A stretch of 64,000 nt of DNA, taken from contig NZ_CP031423.1 of the NCBI RefSeq assembly GCF_003991875.1, positions 2,914,001 to 2,978,000 on the forward strand. Reading direction: 5' to 3'. The stretch is from Microbacterium lemovicicum. GTDB taxonomy: Bacteria > Actinomycetota > Actinomycetes > Actinomycetales > Microbacteriaceae. Shown here in pieces: positions 50,986-59,242 of this stretch. Numbering within the stretch: the first letter of the stretch is position 1; each line of letters opens with the position of its first letter. The notes under the pieces are model-generated. The model was given only the letters and a program-made list of their open reading frames with translations. It searched no databases and had not been told where the DNA came from. A program made the position numbers and the translations under genes.

Positions 50986-51860
50986 GGGTCGTCACGGCCG
51001 TCGTCGGGCGGAATCTGCGACTCTTCTTCCGCGATCCGATGAACGTCTTCTTCTCGCTGCTCGGGGCGCTCATCCTGTTCCTGCTGTACACGCTCTTCCT
51101 CGGCAACCTGCAGATCGAGGGGCTCAAGGGGACCTTCCCGGATGCGACCGAGGATGAGGTCCGGACATTCGTCGACAGCTGGATGTTCGCGGGCATCGTG
51201 CTCCTGTCGACGATCACGACCGGCCTCGGCGCTCTGGCGCCGCTCGTGAACGACCGCGAGACCGGTCGGTTCCGCGACTTCCTCGTCTCCCCGGTCAGGC
51301 GCGCGCAGCTGGTGCTCGGCTACCTCATCTCCGCGGTGACCGTCGCCATCCTGATGTCGAGCATCGTGCTCGTGATCGGACTGCTCTACCTCGGCCTCGT
51401 CGACGGCGTCTGGCTTCCCGTCTCCTCCATCGCGCGGCTCCTGGGGTGCGTCGTCCTGTGCTGCCTCGGCTTCACCGCGCTCACCGCGTTCATCGTGACC
51501 TTCGTCAAGACCAGCGCCGCCTTCTCCGGTCTGTCGACCGTCATGGGCACCATCCTGGGCTTCGTCGCAGGCGCCTACATCCCGGTCGGTTCGCTCCCCG
51601 ACGGCGTCGCGAACGGCATCAACACGCTGCCGTTCGCCCAGGGGGCCATGCTGCTGCGTCAGGAGTTCACCCGCGAGACGCTGGCCACGATGGTCGGCAC
51701 CGTGGACGGAGCCGGGGCATCGATCTCCGAGTTCTACGGCATCGACATCCTGGTCGGCGGCAACGTCCTGCCCATCTGGGTGGCCGTCGCGGTGCTCTTC
51801 GGCGTCGCCGTCGTCTTCACGGTGCTCTCGGCCGTCCGCATCCGGAGCCTCATCCGCTGA
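50982..51860 (+). CDS. ABC-2 type exporter permease
   Basis: This is a 292-residue membrane protein with about six helices. The N-terminal NLRLFFRDP is typical of the ABC-2 class, as are the segments SWMFAGIVLLSTITTGL and GRFRDFLVSPVRRAQLVLGY. The GTG start overlaps the ATPase stop. It forms the channel for the exporter. The genes before and after give no clue to cargo. Confidence 0.92.
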   Translation: MRVVTAVVGRNLRLFFRDPMNVFFSLLGALILFLLYTLFLGNLQIEGLKGTFPDATEDEVRTFVDSWMFAGIVLLSTITTGLGALAPLVNDRETGRFRDFLVSPVRRAQLVLGYLISAVTVAILMSSIVLVIGLLYLGLVDGVWLPVSSIARLLGCVVLCCLGFTALTAFIVTFVKTSAAFSGLSTVMGTILGFVAGAYIPVGSLPDGVANGINTLPFAQGAMLLRQEFTRETLATMVGTVDGAGASISEFYGIDILVGGNVLPIWVAVAVLFGVAVVFTVLSAVRIRSLIR

Positions 51861-51950
51861 CGTGCGACGGTCACCGGCGTCGTCCCCGGCTCTGCCACCG
51901 GTGTGCGGAACGTACAAGACACGGCGGGCGCAGCATCCCAGGATCGGACC

Positions 51951-52373
51951 ATGACCGATGAGCCCGTCCGCTTCCCCACCCGCATCGCGCTCGTGCTGCG
52001 CGACGACCTCGCGCCCTGGCAGATCGCCAACGTCGCCGCGTTCCTGGCCAGCGGCGTCGCGGCCGAGCCCGGCCTTCTCGGCGAGCCCTATGTGGACGGC
52101 GGCGGCACCTCGTACCTCCGGCTCCTCGGGCAGCCGATCACGATCCTGCAGGGCGATGCCACGACGCTGCAGGACGTGCGCGCGAAGGCGGTGACCCGCG
52201 ATCTCCGGGTCGCCGTCTACGACCGGGCGATGTTCACCACCGGCCACGATGCGGCGAACCGCGAGGTCGTGGCCGCCGTCCGAGGAGACGCGCTCGACCT
52301 CGTCGGCGTGGCCGTGCACGGTCCGAAGAACGCCGTCGACCGCATCCTGAAGGGCGTACCGCGCCATCGGTGA
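51951..52373 (+). CDS. DUF2000 domain protein
   Basis: This is a 140-residue protein of the DUF2000 family. It begins near FPTRIALVLRDDLAPWQIAN, the family's N-terminal block, and ends with LVGVAVHGPKNAVDRILKG. Members are proposed peptidyl-tRNA-hydrolase-II-like folds but have no assigned role. No operon partner is clear; the exporter genes precede it with a 90-bp gap. Confidence 0.8.
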   Translation: MTDEPVRFPTRIALVLRDDLAPWQIANVAAFLASGVAAEPGLLGEPYVDGGGTSYLRLLGQPITILQGDATTLQDVRAKAVTRDLRVAVYDRAMFTTGHDAANREVVAAVRGDALDLVGVAVHGPKNAVDRILKGVPRHR

Positions 52374-52502
52374 TCGCACCCACGACCCGGGGGCTACGCT
52401 CGGACCACGTTCCCGCCACGGTCACGGAAGCTCGCCGCTCCGATCGCGACGGGATCCCCCGCCCGACGCGCACGCCCGTCGGCAGACGCCGCGAAGGGCC
52501 CC

Positions 52503-53324
52503 ATGTCTCCGAAGAAGCAGGACCGCAGGATCACGCCCACGCGGGTGTCGAAGAGGGCCTACGAGAAGGACCTGCGCAAGCTGCAGATCGAGCTGGTCAG
52601 CATGCAGCAGTGGGTCATCGCGACGGGCACCCGCGTGCTCGTGATCTTCGAGGGGAGGGATGCTGCGGGCAAGGGCGGCGCGATCAAGCGCGTGATGCAG
52701 TACCTCAACCCCCGTCACGCCCGCGTGGTCGCGCTGCCGCAGCCGACCGAGCGGGAGAAGGGCCAGTGGTACTTCCAGCGCTACATCGAGAAGCTGCCGA
52801 CGGCCGGCGAGATCGTCCTCATGGACCGCTCCTGGTACAACCGCGCCGGCGTGGAGCGGGTGATGGGCTACTGCACCGATGAGCAGTACGAGCGCTTCCT
52901 CCAGCAGGTGCCCGTCGTGGAGAAGATGCTCGTCGACGACGGCATCATCCTGCTCAAGTACTGGTATTCGGTGTCGGACACCGAGCAGGAGAAGCGGTTC
53001 CACTCACGGCTCGACGATCCGATGCGGCGCTGGAAGCTCTCCGACACGGATCTGCTGTCGATCACGCGCTGGGAGGACTACTCCCGCGCCAAGGACGCGA
53101 TGTTCGAGGTCACCGATCAGGCGGACGCCCCGTGGTGGACCATCACCAGCGACGACAAGAAGGCCGCCCGACTCAACACCATCAGCCACCTCCTCAGCCA
53201 GGTGCCCTACGACCACCTCGAGCCCGAGGAGGTGCACTTCCCCGATCGGCCCGCGCCGACCGGCGCTGCTCGCCCCCCGATGGACGAGCACCGGTTCGTG
53301 CCCGACCACGCCGCGACGCTCTGA
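52503..53324 (+). CDS. ppk2: Polyphosphate kinase 2
   Basis: This is a 273-residue single-domain PPK2 that moves phosphate between polyphosphate and nucleoside di/monophosphates. Walker A is FEGRDAAGKGG, Walker B-like is LMDRSWYNRAGVE, and the lid region has RFHSRLDDPMRRWK. Length fits class I. Its ATG follows GAAGG. RidA follows 11 nt later and may be co-transcribed. Polyphosphate direction and nucleotide choice cannot be read. Confidence 0.93.
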   Translation: MSPKKQDRRITPTRVSKRAYEKDLRKLQIELVSMQQWVIATGTRVLVIFEGRDAAGKGGAIKRVMQYLNPRHARVVALPQPTEREKGQWYFQRYIEKLPTAGEIVLMDRSWYNRAGVERVMGYCTDEQYERFLQQVPVVEKMLVDDGIILLKYWYSVSDTEQEKRFHSRLDDPMRRWKLSDTDLLSITRWEDYSRAKDAMFEVTDQADAPWWTITSDDKKAARLNTISHLLSQVPYDHLEPEEVHFPDRPAPTGAARPPMDEHRFVPDHAATL

Positions 53325-53335
53325 CGAGCCCGCAC

Positions 53336-53725
53336 ATGCCGCGCTCCGTCGTCTCGGACCCCGCCGCGCCGGAGCCCGTCGGTCCGTACTCCCACGCCGC
53401 ATCCGGTTCGGGCGCCCTCCTGCACCTGTCGGGCCAGACGCCGATCGATCCCGCGACGCAGCGGCTGGTGGAGGGCGACGTCGAGGTGCAGACCCGGCAG
53501 GTCTTCGCCAACCTCGGCTCGGTTCTCGCCGCCGCGGGGCGCGGCTTCGACGACGTCGTCAAGGTCAACGTCTATCTCACCGACATGGCCGACTTCGCCG
53601 CGATGAACGCCGTCTACGCGACGATGTTCACCGCCCCCTACCCCGCGAGGACGACCGTCGCCGTCGCGGGCCTCCCCCTCGGGGCGCGCGTCGAGATCGA
53701 GCTGATCGCGGGCGAGCACGGCTGA
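53336..53725 (+). CDS. ridA: RidA-family protein
   Basis: This is a 129-residue RidA/YjgF protein that hydrolyses reactive enamine/imine intermediates. The signature VGPYSHAASGSG is at the start, and the carboxylate-binding Arg is in GARVEIELIAG. It follows PPK2 closely, on the same strand. Confidence 0.93.
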   Translation: MPRSVVSDPAAPEPVGPYSHAASGSGALLHLSGQTPIDPATQRLVEGDVEVQTRQVFANLGSVLAAAGRGFDDVVKVNVYLTDMADFAAMNAVYATMFTAPYPARTTVAVAGLPLGARVEIELIAGEHG

Positions 53726-53799
53726 GACCCGGCATCCCGCGTCCTCGCGGCCGTCTCCGGCCCGAACGCGGTCGTCGCCGGTCCGCGCACGCGGTCGTC

Positions 53800-53828
53800 A
53801 CGGGTGCGCGCGATCCGCGTGCACCCGT
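53800..53828. terminator. Hairpin between convergent ridA and zinc-ADH genes
   Basis: ACGGGTGC (53800-53807) pairs with GCACCCGT (53821-53828), with an inner GCG/CGC extension. It reaches the first base of the convergent ADH stop. A bidirectional terminator role is inferred. Confidence 0.5.
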
Positions 53829-55003
53829 CAGAAGTGGATGACCTGCCGTACGGCACGGCCGGCGGCGAGCTCGTCCATCGCCTCGTTGATGTCGCCGAGG
53901 CCGATGTGCCGGCTCACGAGCTTCTCGACGGGCAGGCGACCGGCGCGCCACAGCTCGACGAAGCGCGGGATGTCGCGCCGAGGCACCGAGCCCCCGAGGT
54001 AGCTGCCGATGATCGAGCGGCCCTCGGCGACGAGGGCGAGCGGCGACACCGTCGCGAGGTCGTCCGGCGCGGGAAGCCCCACCGTCACCGTGCGCCCGCC
54101 GGGCGCGGTGAGCTGCAGCGCCTGCTCGAAGGCGCTCGCGCGGCCGACCGCCTCGACGACGACATCGGCCGTCAGCCCCGCGTCGACGGCATCGGAGGAC
54201 GTCAGCGCGTCGTGCGCGCCGAGGGCCCGCGCGGAATCGAGCTTGGCCGGCTGCACGTCGACAGCCGTCACCCGACCCGCGCCCAGAGCGAGACCGGCCA
54301 GCACCGCAGCGAGGCCGACTCCCCCGAGCCCGACGACGATCAGCGACTCGCCCACCTGCAGCCGCGCCGAGTTCATCACCGCGCCGCCGCCGGTCAGCAC
54401 GGCGCAGCCCATCAGCGCGGCGACGTCGGGCGGCACGTCGTCGTCCACGACGACCACGGAGCGCTCGTCCACGACGGCGTGGTCGGCGAACGCCGACACC
54501 CCGAGGTGGTGCGCGATCTCCTCACCGCGACCCTCGCCGCGCTCGCCATCGCCATCGCCGCGCTCGCCATCGCCACCGCCGCGTTCGCCGTCGCCGTCGC
54601 CGTGGAGGCGGCTGCCGCCGCCGAGCAGCACGCCCGCGCCGTTGGCGGCGCTGCCGACGCTGCACGGGGCGCGACCGCCGGTGCGGCACGCGACGCACTC
54701 CTCGCACCGCGGGAGGAACGTCATCACGACTCGCGCGCCCACCGGCACCGACGTGCCCGCGCCGGCCGCCGTGACGATGCCGGCGGCCTCGTGGCCGAGG
54801 AGCATCGGCACCGGCCGCGGCCGAACTCCGGAGACGACGGAGAGATCGGAATGGCAGACCCCGGCCGCCTCGATCCGCACCAGCAGCTCACCCCGCCGCG
54901 GATCGTCGAGCCGCAGCCTGCGGATGCGGAGCGGACGCGAGTCCGCGTAGGGCGCTGGGTCTCCGATCCGCTCGAGCACGGCTCCGGTGATGGTGGTGAT
55001 CAC
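53828..55003 (-). CDS. Zinc-dependent alcohol dehydrogenase with a low-complexity insert
   Basis: This is a 391-residue class III-like MDR dehydrogenase. Catalytic zinc ligands are Cys in GVCHSDLS, His in LLGHEAAG and Cys in LMGCAVLTGG; the structural Cys set is CEECVACRTGGRAPC. The NAD site is GLGGVGLAAV. Residues 134-162 are a Gly/Asp/Glu/Arg repeat (GDGDGERGGGDGERGDGDGE) placed just before HHLGVSAFA, where homologs have only a few residues. The gene is followed, on the same strand and upstream, by a TetR gene and lies next to the monooxygenase operon. Confidence 0.9.
   Translation of the reverse strand: MITTITGAVLERIGDPAPYADSRPLRIRRLRLDDPRRGELLVRIEAAGVCHSDLSVVSGVRPRPVPMLLGHEAAGIVTAAGAGTSVPVGARVVMTFLPRCEECVACRTGGRAPCSVGSAANGAGVLLGGGSRLHGDGDGERGGGDGERGDGDGERGEGRGEEIAHHLGVSAFADHAVVDERSVVVVDDDVPPDVAALMGCAVLTGGGAVMNSARLQVGESLIVVGLGGVGLAAVLAGLALGAGRVTAVDVQPAKLDSARALGAHDALTSSDAVDAGLTADVVVEAVGRASAFEQALQLTAPGGRTVTVGLPAPDDLATVSPLALVAEGRSIIGSYLGGSVPRRDIPRFVELWRAGRLPVEKLVSRHIGLGDINEAMDELAAGRAVRQVIHF
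54518..54601 (-). repeat. In-frame coding repeat inside zinc-ADH
   Basis: About 84 bp of 12-18 nt imperfect repeats of the CTCGCCATCGCC type encode the (GDGER) low-complexity insert. The repeat keeps the reading frame. It could be a slippage hot spot. Confidence 0.8.
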
Positions 55004-55027
55004 GCTCTCCTCCTCGATGCGGCGGGC

Positions 55028-55621
55028 TCAGGCGATGAGAAGGCTGAACATCGTCTCGAGCGTGTCGGTCATCTCGTCCGCGTTCTGGGTCGGCGAGCGC
55101 AGGAAGAACTGCAGGGCGAGCCCGTCGCGGAGGGCGATCAGACCCGACGCGAGCTTCTCGGGATCCGCGGTAGTCACCAGCGTCCCCTCCCGCTGCATCT
55201 GCGCCAGCGTCGCGCGGAGGTCGTGGTGGATCCGCGTGTACACATCGTGGAAGAAGTCGTGGGCGGGATGCTCCGGACGGATCGCCTCGGCGGCGAGCTG
55301 CGTGAACATGGCCGTGATCCCGGGGGCGGCCGCATTGGCCCGCACGACGGCGACGATCGCCCGGAACGGTGAGCCGGACTCCCTCAGCACGCCCTGGAAC
55401 AGCTCCTGATCGGCCTCGTCTCGCTGGCGCAGCAGCGCCATCAGGAGGTCTTCTTTGCTCTTGAAGTGGTGGAGAAGGCCCTGTCGTGAGATCCCGCAGG
55501 CCTCGGCGATCTCCTGCACCGACACGCCGTCGAAGCCCGCGCGCCCGAAGGCGCGGGTCGCCTCGGCGAGGATCTGCTGCTGCCGAGCGCGTCCCGGTGC
55601 GTAACCGCTTCCCGTTGACAC
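55028..55621 (-). CDS. TetR-family transcriptional regulator of the monooxygenase operon
   Basis: This is a 197-residue TetR protein. The helix-turn-helix is VQEIAEACGISRQGLLHHFK, and the C-terminal part has the helical pattern of TetR_C ligand domains. The GTG start has AAGG upstream. A 28-bp palindrome (55642-55669) lies between it and the divergent SnoaL/monooxygenase operon. It probably represses that operon and the ADH gene 24 nt downstream on its own strand, releasing when a pathway compound binds. Confidence 0.92.
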   Translation of the reverse strand: MSTGSGYAPGRARQQQILAEATRAFGRAGFDGVSVQEIAEACGISRQGLLHHFKSKEDLLMALLRQRDEADQELFQGVLRESGSPFRAIVAVVRANAAAPGITAMFTQLAAEAIRPEHPAHDFFHDVYTRIHHDLRATLAQMQREGTLVTTADPEKLASGLIALRDGLALQFFLRSPTQNADEMTDTLETMFSLLIA

Positions 55622-55641
55622 GCCTTCACCTAACCACAGAT

Positions 55642-55669
55642 CGAATACTTACGGAGATGTAGGTATTCG
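55642..55669. promoter_or_regulatory. TetR operator upstream of monooxygenase operon
   Basis: CGAATACTTAC and GTAGGTATTCG form 11-bp arms (10 of 11 pair) around a 6-bp spacer. It is the AT-rich centre of a 95-bp divergent intergenic region, 21 bp from the TetR start and 48 bp from the SnoaL start. Confidence 0.8.
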
Positions 55670-55716
55670 TGCTACCGTCGCCGCGTTGACCACCCGTTAT
55701 GCAAAGGAGCTTCACC

Positions 55717-56499
55717 GTGTCCGACACCATCACCGCGGCATCCCTCGAGGAGATCACCGCCGAGCTCGCCCACCTTCGCGAGGAAGTCGCCGCCGCGAGG
55801 GGCCTCGCACAGCGTGCGGAAGACCGCGGTCAGGTCGAGAACCTGTTCAACCGATACATGTTCCTGCACAACGCGTTCGAGGACGAGCAGATCATCCCGA
55901 TGTGGGTGAAGGAGGGCACGGAGGGCATCCGCGCCCGCTACACCAACGCCGGTCAGTACACCACGTGGCAGAGCGTGACCGACTACCACCGCGGTCGCCC
56001 CCACCCCGAGGGCAAGCTCATCCTGCACACCACCAACACGCCCGTGATCGAGGTCGCCGCCGACGGAAAGACCGCGAAGGGCGTCTGGCTGATGGCCGGC
56101 ACCGAGTCGGGCCTCACCGACCCGGCGGTCGCCGAGGCGTTCCCCGACATGTACTCGCCCGACGAGGTGCTCGGCAAGAAGGTCTGGGCGCACTGGGTCT
56201 GGTGCAAGTACGCGATCGACTTCCTGAAGCAGGACGGCGAGTGGAAGTTCTGGAAGTTCCGCTGCTACGAGCTGGCCCGTGCGCCGTTCGAGGAGAACTG
56301 GGTCAGCTTCGGCCTCAAGAACCAGGGCGCCTTCGACCTCGACCTGATGTACTTCGGTGACGACGGCAAGCCCGTGTTCATGCCGCCCGCCGACGAGCCG
56401 GCGCCGTCCACGAACCACCCCTACAGCCCCGAGTCGGTGCAGAAGCTCGAGCCGGTGCCGCCGGTCGCGCACGACACCTTCACCGACACCTTCGCCTGA
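55717..56499 (+). CDS. SnoaL/NTF2-like protein with N-terminal coiled coil
   Basis: This is a 260-residue protein. AAAGGAG lies 7 nt before the GTG, which sets the start. Residues 5-40 look like a coiled coil (LEEITAELAHLREEVAAARG). The rest has the SnoaL-like pattern VENLFNRYMFLHNAFEDEQI and VTDYHRGRPHPEGKLILHT. Such proteins can be cyclases, hydratases or small-molecule binding partners. It is first in an operon with an FAD monooxygenase and a GH39-like protein. A hairpin follows it. Confidence 0.8.
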   Translation: MSDTITAASLEEITAELAHLREEVAAARGLAQRAEDRGQVENLFNRYMFLHNAFEDEQIIPMWVKEGTEGIRARYTNAGQYTTWQSVTDYHRGRPHPEGKLILHTTNTPVIEVAADGKTAKGVWLMAGTESGLTDPAVAEAFPDMYSPDEVLGKKVWAHWVWCKYAIDFLKQDGEWKFWKFRCYELARAPFEENWVSFGLKNQGAFDLDLMYFGDDGKPVFMPPADEPAPSTNHPYSPESVQKLEPVPPVAHDTFTDTFA

Positions 56500-56520
56500 A
56501 CCGGTTTCGGCAACAACCAC

Positions 56521-56547
56521 CCGTCCCGGGCTCATCGCCCGGGACGG
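56521..56547 (+). terminator. Perfect 11-bp hairpin between SnoaL-like and monooxygenase genes
   Basis: CCGTCCCGGGC (56521-56531) pairs with GCCCGGGACGG (56537-56547) around TCATC. It lies 20 nt before the monooxygenase ATG, so it may fine-tune read-through or translation. There is no T-tract. Confidence 0.6.
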
Positions 56548-56566
56548 TGCTCGGAAGGAGCACCTC

Positions 56567-57730
56567 ATGGCAGAGCCGCTGAAGATCCTGATCGTCGGCG
56601 CCGGTATCGGTGGCCTGACCACCGCATCGGCCCTGGCCCGGATCGGCGCACGGGTCGAGGTCATCGACGACAAGCCCGAGATCAGCGTGGCGGGCGTCGG
56701 CTTCGGCCTCCGTATCAACGGTCTCCGAGCGGTGCGCGAGATCGGCATGCTGGAGGATGTGCTCGCGATGGGCCACCCCGCGCCCGGGATCGACAACTAC
56801 GACTCCGAGGGCAACCTGCTCAGCACCATGAGCTACGGCACGCAGGACGAGGGCCTCCCGGGCTGCGTGACGATGTCGCGGGTCGCCTTCCTCGAGCTGG
56901 CCACACAGCACGCGCTCGACAACGGCTGCACGTTCCGCATGAGCACGACGGTCTCCGCCCTGACGCAGGACGACGACATGGCGCTCGTCACCTTCAGCAG
57001 CGGCGACCAGGAGGAGTACGACCTCGTCCTGGGCTTCGACGGCCTCAACTCGCAGATCCGCCGCGACTACTTCGGCGAGAAGCACGCTCCCCGCCCCGTC
57101 GGCGGCGTGGCGTGGCGTGCGGGACTTCCGAATCGACGGAAGATCATGCAGCCGATCATCTGCCAGGGCCACGGCGGCAAGATCATGCTCACGCCGCTGT
57201 CGGAGGACCTGATGTACATGGTCCTGACGGTGGCGGAGGAGGGGCGCCCTCGGTACGACGCCAACAAGATGGCCGAGATCATGCACGACCGCGCGGTCGC
57301 CCTCACCGGAGGAGCGGAGTTCCTGGCCGACGCACTGGAAGACGTCCGTCACGCCGAGAACGTCGCCTACACGCCCTACTCGACCGTGTGGGTGCCGTAT
57401 CCGTGGTTCCGCGGGCGTGTGATGATCATGGGCGACGCGGCGCACACCATGACTCCGTACCTGGGGTCGGGAGCCGCCATGAGCATCGAGGACGGCGTCG
57501 TGCTCGCCCAGGAGCTCGCGAAGGATCAGTCTCTGCTCGACGCGCAGCTGAACGTCATGAAGCGCCGCCTGCCGCGCGTCCGCGCCGTCCTCGATCGATC
57601 GATCGAATCGATGCTCGAGGAGTTCGACTCCGTCACGCCGGAGGCGTACCGCGCCCGCATCGAGCACCTCCGCCACGACGAGCCGATCGCGAACGAATAC
57701 GCGAACCGCCTGCTGCGGATGCCCTACTGA
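56567..57730 (+). CDS. FAD-dependent aromatic-type monooxygenase
   Basis: This is a 387-residue class A flavin monooxygenase. AAGGAG is 6 nt before the ATG. FAD motifs are VGAGIGGLTTASALARIGA, LGFDGLNSQIR (the DG motif) and GRVMIMGDAAHTMTPYLGSG. The family hydroxylates phenols or related rings with NAD(P)H and O2. The partner genes are unusual: a SnoaL-like protein upstream and a GH39-like protein downstream. A glycosylated or polyketide-type aromatic is a reasonable guess. Confidence 0.9.
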   Translation: MAEPLKILIVGAGIGGLTTASALARIGARVEVIDDKPEISVAGVGFGLRINGLRAVREIGMLEDVLAMGHPAPGIDNYDSEGNLLSTMSYGTQDEGLPGCVTMSRVAFLELATQHALDNGCTFRMSTTVSALTQDDDMALVTFSSGDQEEYDLVLGFDGLNSQIRRDYFGEKHAPRPVGGVAWRAGLPNRRKIMQPIICQGHGGKIMLTPLSEDLMYMVLTVAEEGRPRYDANKMAEIMHDRAVALTGGAEFLADALEDVRHAENVAYTPYSTVWVPYPWFRGRVMIMGDAAHTMTPYLGSGAAMSIEDGVVLAQELAKDQSLLDAQLNVMKRRLPRVRAVLDRSIESMLEEFDSVTPEAYRARIEHLRHDEPIANEYANRLLRMPY

Positions 57731-57768
57731 GCGGCTCAGCCCGCCCCCTCGATCTCAAGGAGATGCTC

Positions 57769-59220
57769 GTGTCGCGAACCGACGAATCCACCCCTGCCCG
57801 TGTACTCGTCATCGACGCCGGTGAGGAGAGCGCCTTCCGGCCGCTGAACGGGGTCGGAGGCATTCCCGGGCCGGTCGCCGCCTACCCGCAGTTCCCGGAC
57901 ATGACCCCGCTGTGGCGTGAGGCCGGCGTCACGGTCGTGCGGTCGTTCGACTGGGTGTCCCGGCTCGACACGCGCAACAACCCCACGAGCCTGTTCCCCG
58001 ACTGGGACGCCCCCGTCGACGATCCCGCGAGCTACAACTTCGCCGCGACGGACGAGTGGGTGGAGGCCGTCACTGCGGCCGGCGCCGAGGTCATGTTCAC
58101 GGTGGCCAGCTCGATCCCCTCGAACAAGCTCCCCGCGCAGGACATCGACGTGTACGGGCGGGTCGTGGAGCACATCGTGCGCCACTACTCGCAGGGGTGG
58201 GCGGGTGGGCCGTCGCAGCCGATCCGCATCTACGAGTTCGGCGATCAGCCCGACTTCGGGCCGCTGCACTTCGGGGGTCGCCCCGAGGAGTTCTACGCCA
58301 TGTACCAGGCGTTCTGCGCGGCGGTGCGGCGCGTCGATCCGTCGCTGACGGTCGGCGGTCCGGCTCTCGCCTTCCCCCTCGAGATGGATGCGCCCTACCG
58401 CGAGGGCTTCCTCGCCTTCGTGCGCGAGAACGACCTGCCGCTGGACTTCTTCTCCTTCCTCTGGTTCACCGATGGGAGTCGCGACCCCCTCGACTACCGC
58501 TACGTGTCCGCCGAGCTCCGCGCGCTGCTCGACAGGCACGGATTCACCGACACCGACCTGACGCTCTGCTACTGGAACTACCTCGCCGTTCCCAGCAGCT
58601 CCGCGCCGGCGGCGGAGAAGGGCGCGTTCCAGGCGGCGACGGCGATCTACCTGCAGGACACCGTCATCGACCACGCGTTCTTCTTCCGCGCCGACAGCGG
58701 GCGCGACCCGCACTACGGCTTCGTGGATCCGGGCGGTGTCGGAACGGCGGACGACGGTCCCGACGAGCGCTCCCGTGCGCTCGCCCTCGCCGGACGCACC
58801 CTCGCGGGTCGCCGTCTGGCAGTCACGGGCGGGGACGAATCGGGTCTGGCCTGCGCGGCCGGTCGCGACGACGACGTGGTGCGCGTGCTCGTGGCCAATT
58901 ACGTGGCCCCCGACGTGGCGCTCGCCGAGCGGGCGGAAGACCGCTTCACCTTCCGCATCCCGATCGGTGCCGAGCGCATCGAGCTCGGTCTCACCCTGCC
59001 CCCGCAGCGCCCCGAACTGGAGTCGGCCGGATCGACGTCGGCCCGGATCGACGTCCGCAACCTCCCGTGGGCGGGGCGGACGGTGAGCGTCACGCGCACC
59101 TCGACGACCGGGAACGTCGACGGCCCCCGCGACGCGCAGGTCTCCGAGGCGGGCGACATCCAGCTCGACCTCGACCTCGCTCCTCAGTCGGTCTTCCTCG
59201 TGGAGCTCCAGGCGCGGTAG
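57769..59220 (+). CDS. GH39-like protein lacking both catalytic glutamates
   Basis: This is a 483-residue (beta/alpha)8 protein like GH39 beta-xylosidases/iduronidases, followed by a beta domain. AAGGAG ends 6 nt before the GTG at 57769; the ATG at 57763 directly touches that site and is unlikely. The fold's landmarks are present: VTVVRSFDWV, SLTVGGPAL and DFFSFLWFTDG. Where GH39 has the acid/base in WNEP, this has GDQP (Gln160). Where GH39 has the nucleophile in TEWN/TEYN, it has CYWN (Tyr268). It is therefore probably not a normal retaining glycosidase. It may bind a glycoside or do new chemistry. No signal peptide. Confidence 0.8.
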   Translation: MSRTDESTPARVLVIDAGEESAFRPLNGVGGIPGPVAAYPQFPDMTPLWREAGVTVVRSFDWVSRLDTRNNPTSLFPDWDAPVDDPASYNFAATDEWVEAVTAAGAEVMFTVASSIPSNKLPAQDIDVYGRVVEHIVRHYSQGWAGGPSQPIRIYEFGDQPDFGPLHFGGRPEEFYAMYQAFCAAVRRVDPSLTVGGPALAFPLEMDAPYREGFLAFVRENDLPLDFFSFLWFTDGSRDPLDYRYVSAELRALLDRHGFTDTDLTLCYWNYLAVPSSSAPAAEKGAFQAATAIYLQDTVIDHAFFFRADSGRDPHYGFVDPGGVGTADDGPDERSRALALAGRTLAGRRLAVTGGDESGLACAAGRDDDVVRVLVANYVAPDVALAERAEDRFTFRIPIGAERIELGLTLPPQRPELESAGSTSARIDVRNLPWAGRTVSVTRTSTTGNVDGPRDAQVSEAGDIQLDLDLAPQSVFLVELQAR

Positions 59221-59242
59221 CCGTGGAACGGCGCTCCCTCGT

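Noticed and set aside
54518..54601. Possible CRISPR-like or satellite array
   Set aside because: Units are short, imperfect, without spacers, and encode an in-frame protein segment.
53828..55003. Zinc ADH as a pseudogene because of its low-complexity stretch
   Set aside because: The insert keeps frame and all zinc and NAD motifs are intact.
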